60,872 bases of DNA from Paludibacteraceae bacterium (GTDB lineage Bacteria; Bacteroidota; Bacteroidia; Bacteroidales; Paludibacteraceae), in assembly GCA_017456885.1 (NCBI GenBank), contig JAFTIM010000012.1:1-60872 (forward strand), read 5' to 3'. The notes beneath the pieces are model-generated. The model was not told the DNA's origin. It was given only the letters and a program-made list of their open reading frames with translations, and searched no databases. Shown here piece after piece: positions 48,029 to 57,853 of this stretch. Within the stretch, counting starts at the first letter, position 1. Each line of letters starts with the position of its first letter. A program made the translations under genes and the position numbers.

Positions 48029-48057
48029 AAGCAATGTTTAACTAAAAAATATCAATT

Positions 48058-49530
48058 ATGTCGTTTATCGAAAAAAGAGTTGTACAAGAAGGACTAACAT
48101 TTGACGATGTATTATTAGTGCCTGCTTATTCTGAAGTTCTGCCTCGTGAGGTCAGTGTAAAAAGCCGTTTTTCTCGCAACATAGCGTTAAATATTCCTAT
48201 CGTATCGGCAGCGATGGACACCGTTACCGAGGCTCCCATGGCCATCGCAATTGCACGCGAAGGAGGTATCGGAGTCATTCACAAAAACATGTCTATTGCC
48301 GAACAAGCCTCACAAGTGCGTCGTGTAAAACGTGCCGAAAACGGTATGATTTACGACCCAATCACCATCACGAAAGAACACACCGTAGGCGATGCTCTGG
48401 CTTTGATGACCGAAAATAAAATTGGAGGAATCCCCGTTGTCGACAAAGATTCGAAACTAATCGGAATCGTTACAAACCGCGATTTGCGTTTTCAGAAAAA
48501 TATGCAGAAAGCCATTAAAGAGGTAATGACTTCGGAAAACCTGATAACCATAAAAAACAACTCCACGGAAGACGTTGCCGAAGTTTTACTGCGAAATAAA
48601 ATAGAAAAACTACCCGTTGTGGACGACAACGGAGTGTTGGTTGGGCTTATCACCTACAAAGACATCACCAAAGTGAAAGACCACCCCAACGCTTGCAAAG
48701 ACGCAAAAGGTCGTTTGCGTGTAGCTGCCGGTATCGGCATCACTCCCGATGCCATGGACAGAGTAGATGCTTTGGTGTCGGAAAACGTAGATGCCGTGGT
48801 GCTCGACTCGGCACACGGACACAGCAAAGGCGTAGTTTCACTTCTCAAAAAAATCAAGGAAAAATATCCGACATTGGACGTCGTTGTCGGTAACATCGCA
48901 ACTGCCAAGGCGGCTCGCTATTTGATTGAAAACGGTGTTGACGGCATCAAAGTAGGCATCGGTCCCGGTTCTATTTGTACAACCCGCATCATAGCAGGCG
49001 TGGGCGTACCGCAACTTACAGCCATTTTCGATGTTGCAAGCGCCGCACAAGGAAGCGATGTACCCGTTATTGCCGATGGCGGACTGCGTTATTCGGGCGA
49101 TATAGTCAAGGCACTTGCCGCCGGAGGCGACTGCGTGATGTGCGGTTCGATGTTTGCAGGCACAGAAGAATCGCCGGGAGAAACCATTATCTACAACGGA
49201 CGAAAATTCAAGGCTTATCGCGGTATGGGCTCTATCGACGCCATGAAAGCGGGTTCGAAAGACCGCTATTTTCAAGGAGACGAAACCAACACCAACAAAC
49301 TTGTACCCGAAGGCATTGTCGGGCGTGTACCATTCAAAGGCTCACTGTCGGAAACCATTTTCCAATTGGTAGGTGGCATACGTGCAGGTATGGGTTATTG
49401 CGGTGCTCACGACATCAAAAAACTCCAACAGGCACGCTTCATTCGCGTAACCTCAAATGGCGTCATCGAAAATCACCCACACGACATTACCATCACACGC
49501 GAAACACCCAACTACACAAGAGGGGAATAA
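48058..49530 (+). CDS. guaB: Inosine-5'-monophosphate dehydrogenase
   Basis: 490 residues. It oxidises IMP to XMP, the committing step to GMP. A TIM barrel is interrupted by two CBS domains (about 95-215; [28 protein letters not shown]). The catalytic Cys lies in [17 protein letters not shown] and the flap in [13 protein letters not shown]. Divergent from the pur operon that makes its substrate, with a shared 0.4-kb control region. A terminator follows directly. Confidence 0.97.
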   Translation: MSFIEKRVVQEGLTFDDVLLVPAYSEVLPREVSVKSRFSRNIALNIPIVSAAMDTVTEAPMAIAIAREGGIGVIHKNMSIAEQASQVRRVKRAENGMIYDPITITKEHTVGDALALMTENKIGGIPVVDKDSKLIGIVTNRDLRFQKNMQKAIKEVMTSENLITIKNNSTEDVAEVLLRNKIEKLPVVDDNGVLVGLITYKDITKVKDHPNACKDAKGRLRVAAGIGITPDAMDRVDALVSENVDAVVLDSAHGHSKGVVSLLKKIKEKYPTLDVVVGNIATAKAARYLIENGVDGIKVGIGPGSICTTRIIAGVGVPQLTAIFDVASAAQGSDVPVIADGGLRYSGDIVKALAAGGDCVMCGSMFAGTEESPGETIIYNGRKFKAYRGMGSIDAMKAGSKDRYFQGDETNTNKLVPEGIVGRVPFKGSLSETIFQLVGGIRAGMGYCGAHDIKKLQQARFIRVTSNGVIENHPHDITITRETPNYTRGE

Positions 49531-49548
49531 AAAAACGGCGATATTGAA

Positions 49549-49579
49549 AAAGAAAGCCTCTCAAATGAGAGGCTTTCTT
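49549..49579. terminator. Terminator between guaB and the AT-rich islet
   Basis: AAGAAAGCCTCTCA pairs with TGAGAGGCTTTCTT around a two-base loop, with A and T tracts on the sides. It serves guaB and can also stop minus-strand transcripts ending at 49589. Confidence 0.9.
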
Positions 49580-49588
49580 GTATAAGAC

Positions 49589-51309
49589 TTACAAATCTGG
49601 ATAATCATGTCTAACTCTTTTTTTCATTTGCCTTACTTTATAGGAATCTACTTTAATTTGTTTATTTAAAATTTCATTAGCTACTTTTTTCGCATTTATA
49701 GAATCCTTTTTTATTTCATATAAAAGTAAAAGATTATATAAAGGAATAAATCTATTGGGAATCATATAAGATGCTTTTTTTAAACATTTCTCAGAATCTT
49801 CATATTGATTTAATTGCTTGTAGTTATCTGCTAATAGTAATTCTGTATCAATATCTGTTAAGTAACTTTTAGATATTAATAAAATTTCGTTACTTTTTAT
49901 ATACTCTTTAGATCTATTTAAAACAGCAGCATAATTATACAAGAAAAAAACATCAGTTTTCATATATGGATATAAAGTTTCATATTGAACGATAGCCATA
50001 TCAGATGTTGAAAACAGATTCTTTTTTGCAAGTTTATTCCATTGAAAATTCAAGAAAAACAAATAACAAGATAATCCATATAGCAATAAATATATAAATA
50101 TTATAAGGTATTTATGTATTTTACTTGTTTTAATGATAAATATTAATTCTTCGCTGTTCATGATATTTGCAACTGCAAAAAGTAACACGTATTTCACATA
50201 AGGATATTTTAAAGGATAAGAAAATAACCCGAATATACAACATCCCACAATACATAATAAGCAACATATTTGGTCAAGAGAATTATTCCTTTTAAGTTCT
50301 TTGAAAAAGCGAAATAAAAATAATATGATAAAAAAATTCCTAAAATTCCATGTTCTGATAAGAAAAATAAGTATTCATTAAAAGGATGTTTTACGTTATC
50401 TGCTAAAACTACATATCTACTATCGGGATTTTTTTGAAAGAAACGAGATTGATAATCCATATAATTAGCGAGAAAACCTCCTTCACCATAACCAAGAAAA
50501 AATTTATTTGTTATCATATCAACCGTACATCCCCAAATTAAAAGTCGTCCTTCTGCGGAATCTTTCTTTTGAAAAAACAGGACATAAAGAAAAATCATTA
50601 ACCCTATAATAGCTAGGGTTATAATAATAATGTTATATCTTTTCCACACAAAAGAATCTTTTATTTTATAAAAAATAAAGAAGATAAATATACATACAAC
50701 AGAAATCTCTCCCGATCGAGAGTTAGAAAAGAAAATAAGTACAACAGAAAATAGTAAAGAGATTATACCTAGTGATTTCTTATAAATATTTTTAGAGTTA
50801 ATTATTTTAATTGAAAAAGGTACAGCAATGCTGAGTGCAGCCGCAAATCCCGCAGGATTATCAAACGTACCACCTATTTTAAATATTCCAGAGAAATTTG
50901 GGAAATAATTAAAAAACTATCCTATTCCAAGAATTGCTTGAATAAGACTTATTATCGAAATTCCACAACAGAAAACTGAAAAATTAATTCTTTCTCTTCT
51001 TATAAAGATATAAAATAAGATAGTAGCAATTATTGATAAACAAGCGTTAAGATTCCAACGCTCTAAAAGAACAATATAAAATAAATTCCAAACACAAAAG
51101 GCTATTACTATGATTTCAGATATAGATAATTTAAATTCTGCCTTTTTTGAGAAAATCAAAGAAATAATTTGCAAAATAAAAATCCCACTAACCGAAATAT
51201 AAAATGTCGGAATAGTAGGATTTTCAAAAATTGGAGATACTATAAAAATAGTCCCTGCAAAAAATACCAAGAGACTTATCGTTATTACAATCTCTTTTGG
51301 AAAATACAT
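49589..51309 (-). pseudogene. O-antigen-ligase-like membrane protein with TPR tail, disrupted twice
   Basis: The intact gene would encode about 573 residues: many membrane helices, the ligase region with GGTFDNPAGFAA and FFSNSRSGE, then a periplasmic TPR-like tail (YNYAAVLNRSKEY; ADNYKQLNQYEDSEKCLKKA). Two lesions break it. A TAG at 50917-50919 stands where relatives have a Gln (after AILGIG, before FFNYFPN), explained by one C-to-T change. A one-base loss in the T4 run at 50290-50293 shifts the frame; adding one A on the coding strand restores SKNLKRNNSLDQICC and the next helix. The total of 1721 nt plus one base is a multiple of three, as expected. Either decay or consensus error. Confidence 0.8.
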
Positions 51310-51314
51310 TTACA

Positions 51315-51773
51315 TTACCTTTGATGTTCCAATAGCCATTGAGCCGACCAATTCTCAATAAAGAAGAATGTCATGAAAACAACGAAAAGTACAAAAAGCG
51401 AGATTATCAAATAACGCACTTTTTCCTGCTTTGCTGTATAGGCAAAGTATGCAAACGGCATCGACAAAAGTTGGGTACAAAGCGTTGGTATCGCAAGTGA
51501 CACATTATCAATGCCTGCATATATTATCACAGCCAAAAATGGCAATATATATGCAATCATGGCAACCAATAACAGCTTCCAATCGGAAACTTTTCCTTTG
51601 CTAAAATGCAGTGCATACCAAATAAATACAAAATAGAGTATCGAACCTATCAATGCCGACAACTGCATCGGGTTTATCCATTTTTCTATAAAAGGAATAT
51701 AACCCATTCTCAATGGCATTTCTATTAAAACCAACAGAAGTGTCAAGAAAAAAATGCTTACTAAACGTTTCAT
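51315..51773 (-). CDS. Small membrane protein of unknown function
   Basis: 152 residues with about five hydrophobic helices (near 4-22, 38-56, 66-86, 95-115, 120-142) and short polar loops. No motif is recognised. It ends 5 nt before the ligase-like gene and begins 12 nt after the fulvocin C-like lipoprotein gene, all on the minus strand, so the three look like one transcript. AT-rich like the rest of the islet. Transport or processing of the lipoprotein is possible but only inferred from position. Confidence 0.7.
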   Translation of the reverse strand: MKRLVSIFFLTLLLVLIEMPLRMGYIPFIEKWINPMQLSALIGSILYFVFIWYALHFSKGKVSDWKLLLVAMIAYILPFLAVIIYAGIDNVSLAIPTLCTQLLSMPFAYFAYTAKQEKVRYLIISLFVLFVVFMTFFFIENWSAQWLLEHQR

Positions 51774-51785
51774 ATCTTAATTTCA

Positions 51786-52460
51786 TTAAAAAATTTCCGG
51801 ATAACATCTTCCATCACAAATCATAACTCCAACCCATCCACAGCCATGATTCCTAATAGCACATCCATCTACTGCACAATGACTCTGTAAGCAAAAATCG
51901 CTACTTGTACTACATTGACAATCAGCGACTTCTCCTGAAGATTTAACTATAGTATGGTCAAGGCTAAAAGATAATGTTCCTGTTTTATCTAATAGTTTAT
52001 TACCTGATACTGCAATTGCAAAAATTAACTCCTTTTCCCATTTTAATTTTTCTTTTACATCCTCACTCCATTGATAACAGAAAATAGCAAATTCATCTAT
52101 AACTTCATCTGTTACATCTGATTCGAATATATTAGGATTTTCTATAATATATTGTTTAAAGATCTCTATATAATGAAGTTCTTCTGTATTCCAATTCAAA
52201 CTCATAACCTCATCCATTTTCTGAAGCCAAAACTTTTGTTTTTGGATTGGGTTAAATGCTGAAAGGGTAGCAGGTTTTACTTTTTCATCAAGATTCAACC
52301 ATTCTTCTCTTTCCATCTGTTTAATTTTACTTATATTCTTCTTAACCCACGCATCAACTATCGGGTCACAACTATATTGTAATTCTTCTGTTTTTTGACA
52401 AGAAAAAAATACACTATTAACAAAAAGTATTGCACTTAATAATAAAATTTTCTTACACAT
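51786..52460 (-). CDS. Bacteriocin fulvocin C-related lipoprotein
   Basis: 224 residues. A lipobox (NSVFFSC) anchors it. A helical domain (about 30-165) contains VDAWVKKNISKIKQM, KQKFWLQKMDEVMSL and FAIAVSGNKLLDKTGTL. The C-terminal 42 residues are cysteine-rich, with eight Cys in the order CQC, FC, HC, GC, GCGW, IC, RC, as in proteins named after fulvocin C, a disulfide-rich Myxococcus bacteriocin. The conserved long N-terminal domain argues against a simple secreted toxin. It heads the islet transcript. Confidence 0.75.
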   Translation of the reverse strand: MCKKILLLSAILFVNSVFFSCQKTEELQYSCDPIVDAWVKKNISKIKQMEREEWLNLDEKVKPATLSAFNPIQKQKFWLQKMDEVMSLNWNTEELHYIEIFKQYIIENPNIFESDVTDEVIDEFAIFCYQWSEDVKEKLKWEKELIFAIAVSGNKLLDKTGTLSFSLDHTIVKSSGEVADCQCSTSSDFCLQSHCAVDGCAIRNHGCGWVGVMICDGRCYPEIF

Positions 52461-52554
52461 AGTTTTTAAATTAACATATATTATTTCTTTAATTTTAATG
52501 AAATGAATAGACGTTACCTCCTTTATTTTCTATCCATCTTTAAAAGGTTACTGA

Positions 52555-53193
52555 TTAGTTAATTACCTCTCCCTCTATTTTTAAAAGTTCTATATGATTA
52601 TCTGCATTTGATTTTACAAAAATACTTTTTAAAAATTTTCCGCTCTCTTTTAAAATAGAATTATATTTATTATAAAATTGTTCTTTCCAAAGAACAGGTT
52701 TTTCCGTTCCTATTCTGTATGGTAATATATACTTACAAAAATCATCAAAAGAAACATTTTTCCCCCAAGGCTGTTCTTCCCATACTTTAAACGAAAATTC
52801 TATATTTTTACAAATAAAGACAGAGTCCAGAGTTTGGATATCATATCTTTTATTCAGATTCTTTAAAGAAAAATGAAAGATTTTTTCTAAAGAGTCTAAA
52901 AGTATCTGAGGTTTTATATTTTTATTTTCTGATAAAAGTTCATAGTAGATAAGTATGCTATCTAGTGATTCGCCTTCATAATAATAATGATACGGCATAT
53001 TCTCAATCAAAAAATAAGCAGCTTGTAGTTTTAAACTATCTTCTGGCTTTTGGCTATAACATTGAATAACTTTTTCTAATTCTATTTTATTAGAACCAGC
53101 CAAATCCATTGCTTTTTCCATATTAGATTTTATTTCTATACTATTAGTACAAGAAATAAAAAATGGTAGCAATAAGAATATTTTTTTTTGCAT
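52555..53193 (-). CDS. Lipoprotein, probably a truncated N-terminal module
   Basis: 212 residues. A signal peptide with lipobox (LLPFFISC) is followed by MEKAMDLAGSNKIELEKV, DSLKLQAAYFLIENMPYHYYY and FSFKVWEEQPWGKNVSFDD with YILPYRIGTEKP. This pattern is one I associate with the N-terminal part of much longer Bacteroidota exported proteins that continue into a transglutaminase-like domain. Here the ORF stops soon after and nothing of the later part is visible in the next 95 nt. It may be a remnant or a stand-alone module. Strongly AT-rich. Confidence 0.6.
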   Translation of the reverse strand: MQKKIFLLLPFFISCTNSIEIKSNMEKAMDLAGSNKIELEKVIQCYSQKPEDSLKLQAAYFLIENMPYHYYYEGESLDSILIYYELLSENKNIKPQILLDSLEKIFHFSLKNLNKRYDIQTLDSVFICKNIEFSFKVWEEQPWGKNVSFDDFCKYILPYRIGTEKPVLWKEQFYNKYNSILKESGKFLKSIFVKSNADNHIELLKIEGEVIN

Positions 53194-53274
53194 TGTCTGT
53201 TTCTAACGGTTTAGACGATCACAATGTATAAAAAAATATTTTTTATATATTTTAAAAAAAAATGTTAAAAATAT

Positions 53275-54975
53275 TTAAAATAGCCGAAGCCTTCTTTGTT
53301 TGGCCTCTTCGTAGGAAAGCAGAGAAGGTTTTTCTTGCTCACGACGCAACGTTTCGTATTCGTTCCGAATCGTTTCCGAAAAAGCCTCTTTCGTGTCAGC
53401 ATTAAGCAAACGGGCGGCAACAACGCTGTTTTGCGAAGCGTCTTTCACATGCAGCACGCAACCCGAATACAGAGGAGCTATTTTCAAAGCCGTATGAAGT
53501 TTTGAGGTTGTGGCACCGCCTACCATCAACGGAATTTTCAATCCTGCATTCTCCATTTGGGCAGCCACATTGCACATCTCGTCGAGCGAAGGAGTTATCA
53601 GCCCGCTCAAACAAACAATATCCACCTGTTTTTCAATGGATTGACGAATAATTTCCTCGGCAGGAACCATCACCCCTAAATCTATCATCTCAAAGTTGTT
53701 GCACGCCATCACCACCGAAACGATGTTTTTACCGATGTCGTGCACATCGCCTTTTACCGTGGCAATAAGCACCTTGCCAAGTTTTGTGGCGTTTCCTCGC
53801 TGTTGTTGTTCGATATGGGGTTGAAGTATGGCTACGGCTTTTTTCATTGTGCGAGCGGTTTTTACCACCTGAGGGAGAAACATCTTGCCCTCTCCAAAAA
53901 GTTCGCCCACCCGATTCATGCCCGACATTAACGGCTTTTCGATAATCTCCACGGCAGACGAATAATCGCTTAAGGCTTCGTTCAAATCCGTTTCCAAATA
54001 GTCATCAATGCCCTTTACGAGCGCATACGACAATCGCTCGTCCAAACTTTTCCGACGCCATTCGTCGTCAGTTACCGATTCGGATTTCGATTGATTTGCA
54101 AGTTCGGGGTGATGGACAACATATTGCAACAAATCCTCGCACGCAGTCGGCGTTTTGCACAAAACAGCATCTTCTACAACCGACAAAAGATGATGGTCTA
54201 TCGTTTCGTACACCTGCAACATACCGGCATTGACAATGCCCATATCCAACCCTGCACGAATGGCGTGATATAAGAACACCGAGTGCATTGCTTCGCGTAC
54301 CGTTTGATTTCCTCTAAATGCAAAAGACAAATTGCTGATTCCACCCGATACTTTGGCATAAGGAAGATTTTGCTTTATCCACTCCACTGCCCGAATAAAA
54401 TCCAACGCATACGAATTGTGCTGCTCAATACCCGTGGCAATGGTCAGCACATTCGGGTCGAATATAATGTCGCAGGCGGGAAATCCCGCACCCGTCAGCA
54501 AATCGTAGGCACGCTTGCACACGCTTGTTTTTCGCTCAAAGGTATCGGCCTGCCCCTCTTCGTCGAAAGCCATCACCACTACGGCAGCACCATAGCGGCG
54601 GATTTTTTTTGCTTTCTCGACAAACGCTTTTTCACCCTCTTTCAGACTGATGGAGTTCACAATGGATTTCCCCTGCACGCATTTCAAACCGGCCTCTATC
54701 ACTTCCCATTTCGACGAATCGATCATGACAGGCACTTTCGCAACTTCCGGTTCGCTCGCCATCAGGTTCAAAAAGTTAATCATTTCGGTACGAGCATCCA
54801 ACAGCCCATCGTCCATGTTTACATCGAGAACGAGAGCGCCGTCGGCAACCTGTTTTCGCGCAATGCTCAACGCCTCATCATACTTTTTTTCGCTTATCAA
54901 ACGCAAAAACTTCTTCGACCCTGCCACATTGCAACGCTCGCCTATGTTTATAAATCGTGCCCCTTGAATCATCAT
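53275..54975 (-). CDS. metH: Cobalamin-dependent methionine synthase, pterin and B12 modules only
   Basis: 566 residues. Present are the pterin-binding barrel (about 5-265; start [20 protein letters not shown]), the four-helix cap (about 300-390) and the B12 Rossmann domain with the cobalt-ligating His in [11 protein letters not shown] (H412). The homocysteine-binding domain that precedes these in E. coli is absent, as is often so in this phylum. The C-terminal AdoMet activation domain is also missing: the protein ends [11 protein letters not shown] at the linker where it should follow, and extremely AT-rich DNA begins within bases. The reading frame up to that point is sound. Without reactivation the enzyme would be sensitive to cobalamin oxidation unless a separate protein supplies the domain. 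Confidence 0.88.
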   Translation of the reverse strand: MMIQGARFINIGERCNVAGSKKFLRLISEKKYDEALSIARKQVADGALVLDVNMDDGLLDARTEMINFLNLMASEPEVAKVPVMIDSSKWEVIEAGLKCVQGKSIVNSISLKEGEKAFVEKAKKIRRYGAAVVVMAFDEEGQADTFERKTSVCKRAYDLLTGAGFPACDIIFDPNVLTIATGIEQHNSYALDFIRAVEWIKQNLPYAKVSGGISNLSFAFRGNQTVREAMHSVFLYHAIRAGLDMGIVNAGMLQVYETIDHHLLSVVEDAVLCKTPTACEDLLQYVVHHPELANQSKSESVTDDEWRRKSLDERLSYALVKGIDDYLETDLNEALSDYSSAVEIIEKPLMSGMNRVGELFGEGKMFLPQVVKTARTMKKAVAILQPHIEQQQRGNATKLGKVLIATVKGDVHDIGKNIVSVVMACNNFEMIDLGVMVPAEEIIRQSIEKQVDIVCLSGLITPSLDEMCNVAAQMENAGLKIPLMVGGATTSKLHTALKIAPLYSGCVLHVKDASQNSVVAARLLNADTKEAFSETIRNEYETLRREQEKPSLLSYEEAKQRRLRLF

Positions 54976-54989
54976 TTCCTAATTTTCCA

Positions 54990-55019
54990 CAAAGTTAGAA
55001 TAAGTATTCCGATTACAAA
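54990..55019 (-). promoter_or_regulatory. Promoter of metH
   Basis: On the minus strand TTTG (55016-55019), 18 nt, TAACTTTG (54990-54997), 15 nt ahead of the ATG. It shows that metH is expressed as its own unit starting at the pterin domain. No cobalamin riboswitch is seen in the short space available. Confidence 0.75.
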
Positions 55020-55049
55020 TCGCCAAGAATTTTTTACTGCAATTATTTG

Positions 55050-55057
55050 TATCTTTG
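55050..55057 (+). promoter_or_regulatory. -7 box of the Sel1-repeat gene
   Basis: TATCTTTG fits TAnnTTTG, 17 nt before the ATG at 55075; divergent from the metH promoter. Confidence 0.5.
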
Positions 55058-55074
55058 CACCTTAAATTTTTTAT

Positions 55075-56448
55075 ATGAAAATGGCAAAAAAAGTACTCTT
55101 TTTATTTCTTGCAATAGTACCATTTTTCGTTCAAGCACAAACAACTTCACACTTACAAACCCTTGCTGATCAAGGCAATGCAGAGGCTCAATATCGGTTG
55201 GCGCTTCGTTATGCCGAGGGCAAAGACGTTGCACAAAACTTTCAAAAAGCATTTTATTGGCTCTCGCAAGCAAGCGGACGGGAACATCCCTCGGCCATGA
55301 ATTACCTCGGACTTTGCTATTGCAACGGCATTGGCACAGAAAAAAATCTGACAAAAGCCTACCAGCTTTTTCACGAAGCAGCGGCAAAAAACGATAAAGA
55401 AGGGCAATACAACTTAGCTTATTGCTTTTATTACGGCGAAGGCATTTCGCAGGATTACGAACAAGCGGTTTATTGGTTTGAAAAAGCTGCCAAACAAAAT
55501 CACCCTGAAGCAAAAAACAAATTGGGCGAATGTCATAAAAACGGCGAAGGCGTAAAACAAAACTACGCAAAAGCCATTTATTGGTTTCAGCAAGCGGCAA
55601 AAGACCAAAACGTTGCGGGAGAATACAACTTGGGTATGCTCTACTACCTTGGCGAAGGCGTCGAACAAAGTTACACAAAGGCTATCGAATGGCTCTCTTT
55701 GGCGGCAGATCATAACAGCGTCAGAAGCGGACACCCTTGGGCGCAATACTATCTGGGGCTATGCTACAAAAATGCCCTCGGCACAAAACGGGACTATGCA
55801 AAAGCCGCACAAAACTTCTCGTATGCAGCTACACAACACTACGCTCCGGCTCAACAAGAATTGGGCATTTGCTACGAAAACGGACTTGGCGTGGTTCAAA
55901 ACTACGCAACGGCTTATACTTGGTTTCTCGAATCAAATGCACAAGAGTTGGATTTACACTACAAAAACCTACAGGTCTTTACCAATTTTTTTATCGAAAA
56001 CGAAGTGCTTAACGCCCGCAAAAAACGCCCTAACGAATCGGACACCGACTATCAAAAGCGATTGGAAACGCTGCAATGCGACTCCGTAACGACGGCATTT
56101 TATACACAAAAAGCCGCCGACACCTATTTGGAAATAAAAAAGCGGCATTATCATTACGAACCTTTAAAAATAGACCGTTACAACCTTATCGACGAAAGTT
56201 TCACACTCGTATCGACCGGTTTGGAACCTTTTTTTGTACAAGTGGAAGCCTCCGAAGCAGAATCCTTTAAATCGCATTTCGACAAAATGCGGCAAACTCC
56301 CACCTTCGTATTAGAAAACGAAGGGGTTTCCATCTCCGAATTTACCTTATTCTTAAGAGAAAAAAACCTCACATACAAAACCTACCGCATTGCCCCGACA
56401 GAAACAGAAGAACCGCTATCTGACGACGAAGACGACGAAAAACTTTAA
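55075..56448 (+). CDS. Exported Sel1-repeat (TPR-like) protein
   Basis: 457 residues. Signal peptide ending near FFVQAQ. Residues about 25-300 consist of seven to eight Sel1 units of about 36 residues, each of the type AEAQYRLALRYAEGKDVAQN or AKNKLGECHKNGEGVKQNY. The last 150 residues are non-repeat, charged, and end in an acidic tail (LSDDEDDEKL). Such proteins act as scaffolds; no partner is evident. It converges with the M23 peptidase gene, overlapping its end by 4 nt. Confidence 0.88.
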   Translation: MKMAKKVLFLFLAIVPFFVQAQTTSHLQTLADQGNAEAQYRLALRYAEGKDVAQNFQKAFYWLSQASGREHPSAMNYLGLCYCNGIGTEKNLTKAYQLFHEAAAKNDKEGQYNLAYCFYYGEGISQDYEQAVYWFEKAAKQNHPEAKNKLGECHKNGEGVKQNYAKAIYWFQQAAKDQNVAGEYNLGMLYYLGEGVEQSYTKAIEWLSLAADHNSVRSGHPWAQYYLGLCYKNALGTKRDYAKAAQNFSYAATQHYAPAQQELGICYENGLGVVQNYATAYTWFLESNAQELDLHYKNLQVFTNFFIENEVLNARKKRPNESDTDYQKRLETLQCDSVTTAFYTQKAADTYLEIKKRHYHYEPLKIDRYNLIDESFTLVSTGLEPFFVQVEASEAESFKSHFDKMRQTPTFVLENEGVSISEFTLFLREKNLTYKTYRIAPTETEEPLSDDEDDEKL

Positions 56449-57323
56449 CGATAACGCAATCGCTGTCCGATTCGGATAATCGAAGATGCCGATATTTTGT
56501 TCAACTTACACAACTTGGAAACGGTTGTACCATAGCGACGGGCAAGCCCCGAAAGCGTATCGCCCGAACGCACCGTACAGTATTGTGCTTTTGCCAATTC
56601 GTCCAAAATCTTTTTATGGTCGTAAGCATCTTTTTTCACCATCAGAAAATCCTCTTGCAACACTTGCTGACCCTCAAAATCAATCAATTTTGTCGGATTG
56701 ATGGCATTTCCCAAAAAACGTACCTCGAAATGCAGATGCGGACCCGTCGAGCGCCCCGTATTTCCTCCCAAAGCAATGGGCTGACCGGCTTTCAACGTGT
56801 CGTTTTTGTGTACAAGCACACGCGAAAGATGCGCATACACCGTCTCAAATCCATTCGGATGACGCACAACCACATAATGCCCGTAACCGCGCCTTTCATA
56901 GTCGATAATCCGTACCTGACCGTCGAACACCGAACGCACCGTATCGCCCACCGTCAATCCGATGTCGATGCCGTAATGAAAACGATAGCGACGCAATCCG
57001 AAATGCGAAGTAATTCTTGTACTTGCTATCGGATGGACATAGTTTTTACAAAGAAAACGTACCGAGTCGGGCAAACTGTCTATTTTTATTTTATAAGGAT
57101 TGACCCACTCCGTATCCCAACAACCGAAATAGATGGAATCGGCAGGATGTATTCCACACCAAAACTGATTCTCCTCCATTTCCAATTCGGTGCGGAAATC
57201 GGTGGTATCCGAAGCCGAAAACAAATCGAACGCCAACGAATCGGGACTGATTTCTTCGGCATAAACCGCATTTAAAAACAATGCCGACAACACAACCGCC
57301 AACACACAACGTTTACTTTTCAT
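56445..57323 (-). CDS. M23 metallo-endopeptidase with C-terminal LysM domain
   Basis: 292 residues from ATG 57323, which gives a proper signal peptide (MKSKRCVLAVVLSALFL); upstream in-frame ATGs lie in ndk. The LytM/M23 domain (about 100-215) shows the zinc ligands in HYGIDIGLTVGD and GPHLHFEVRF. A LysM repeat closes the protein (YCTVRSGDTLSGLARRYG). Likely a periplasmic peptidoglycan hydrolase or an activator of amidases. It overlaps the end of ndk by 11 nt. Confidence 0.92.
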   Translation of the reverse strand: MKSKRCVLAVVLSALFLNAVYAEEISPDSLAFDLFSASDTTDFRTELEMEENQFWCGIHPADSIYFGCWDTEWVNPYKIKIDSLPDSVRFLCKNYVHPIASTRITSHFGLRRYRFHYGIDIGLTVGDTVRSVFDGQVRIIDYERRGYGHYVVVRHPNGFETVYAHLSRVLVHKNDTLKAGQPIALGGNTGRSTGPHLHFEVRFLGNAINPTKLIDFEGQQVLQEDFLMVKKDAYDHKKILDELAKAQYCTVRSGDTLSGLARRYGTTVSKLCKLNKISASSIIRIGQRLRYR

Positions 57324-57774
57324 CGGCTGCATACAAAAAATTGTCGGCAGAAAACGCATAATCCAAAAGCTCGGTTTCATCGAAAAAGCGACTCAACTCA
57401 ATTGCCGCATTTTCTACCGAATCGGACGTATGCACAATGTTTTCTTGCGTACTTACGCTATAGTCGCCACGAATCGTACCCGGCAAAGCATTCCGACCGT
57501 TGGTGGCACCTGTCATCGAACGGACTATCTGCACACAATCCAACCCCTGCCAACAGCAAACCACCACGGGCGATGCCTGCATCGACTGTTTGATTCGGGC
57601 AAAAAAAGGACGATCGGATAAATGGGCATAATGCTCGTTCAACACCTCGTCGGTCAAACGAATCATCTTCAGCCCGACCAATTGTAAACCTTTCCGCTCA
57701 AAACGCGAAATTATCTCCCCTATCAACCCGCGTTGCACGGCACTCGGCTTAAGTATCACTAATGTTCTTTCCAT
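57313..57774 (-). CDS. ndk: Nucleoside diphosphate kinase
   Basis: 153 residues, usual length. It exchanges the gamma phosphate among NTPs and dNTPs. It opens RTLVILKPSAVQRGLIGE; the phospho-histidine is H115 in NIVHTSDS, and ATNGRNALPGTIRGDY is the nucleotide-binding signature. First gene of a two-gene unit with the M23 peptidase. Confidence 0.96.
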   Translation of the reverse strand: MERTLVILKPSAVQRGLIGEIISRFERKGLQLVGLKMIRLTDEVLNEHYAHLSDRPFFARIKQSMQASPVVVCCWQGLDCVQIVRSMTGATNGRNALPGTIRGDYSVSTQENIVHTSDSVENAAIELSRFFDETELLDYAFSADNFLYAADEK

Positions 57775-57853
57775 CTGTTTCTGTTTTTAGAGAATACAAA
57801 ATTAAACTTTCTCGCGGAGAAACAAAAACACTCCCACGCCAAACAGCATAAAA

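Noticed and set aside
50209-50649. A separate small membrane-protein gene
   Set aside because: It is in the same frame as the N-terminal fragment of the ligase-like gene beyond a single TAG, so it is a middle piece of that pseudogene.
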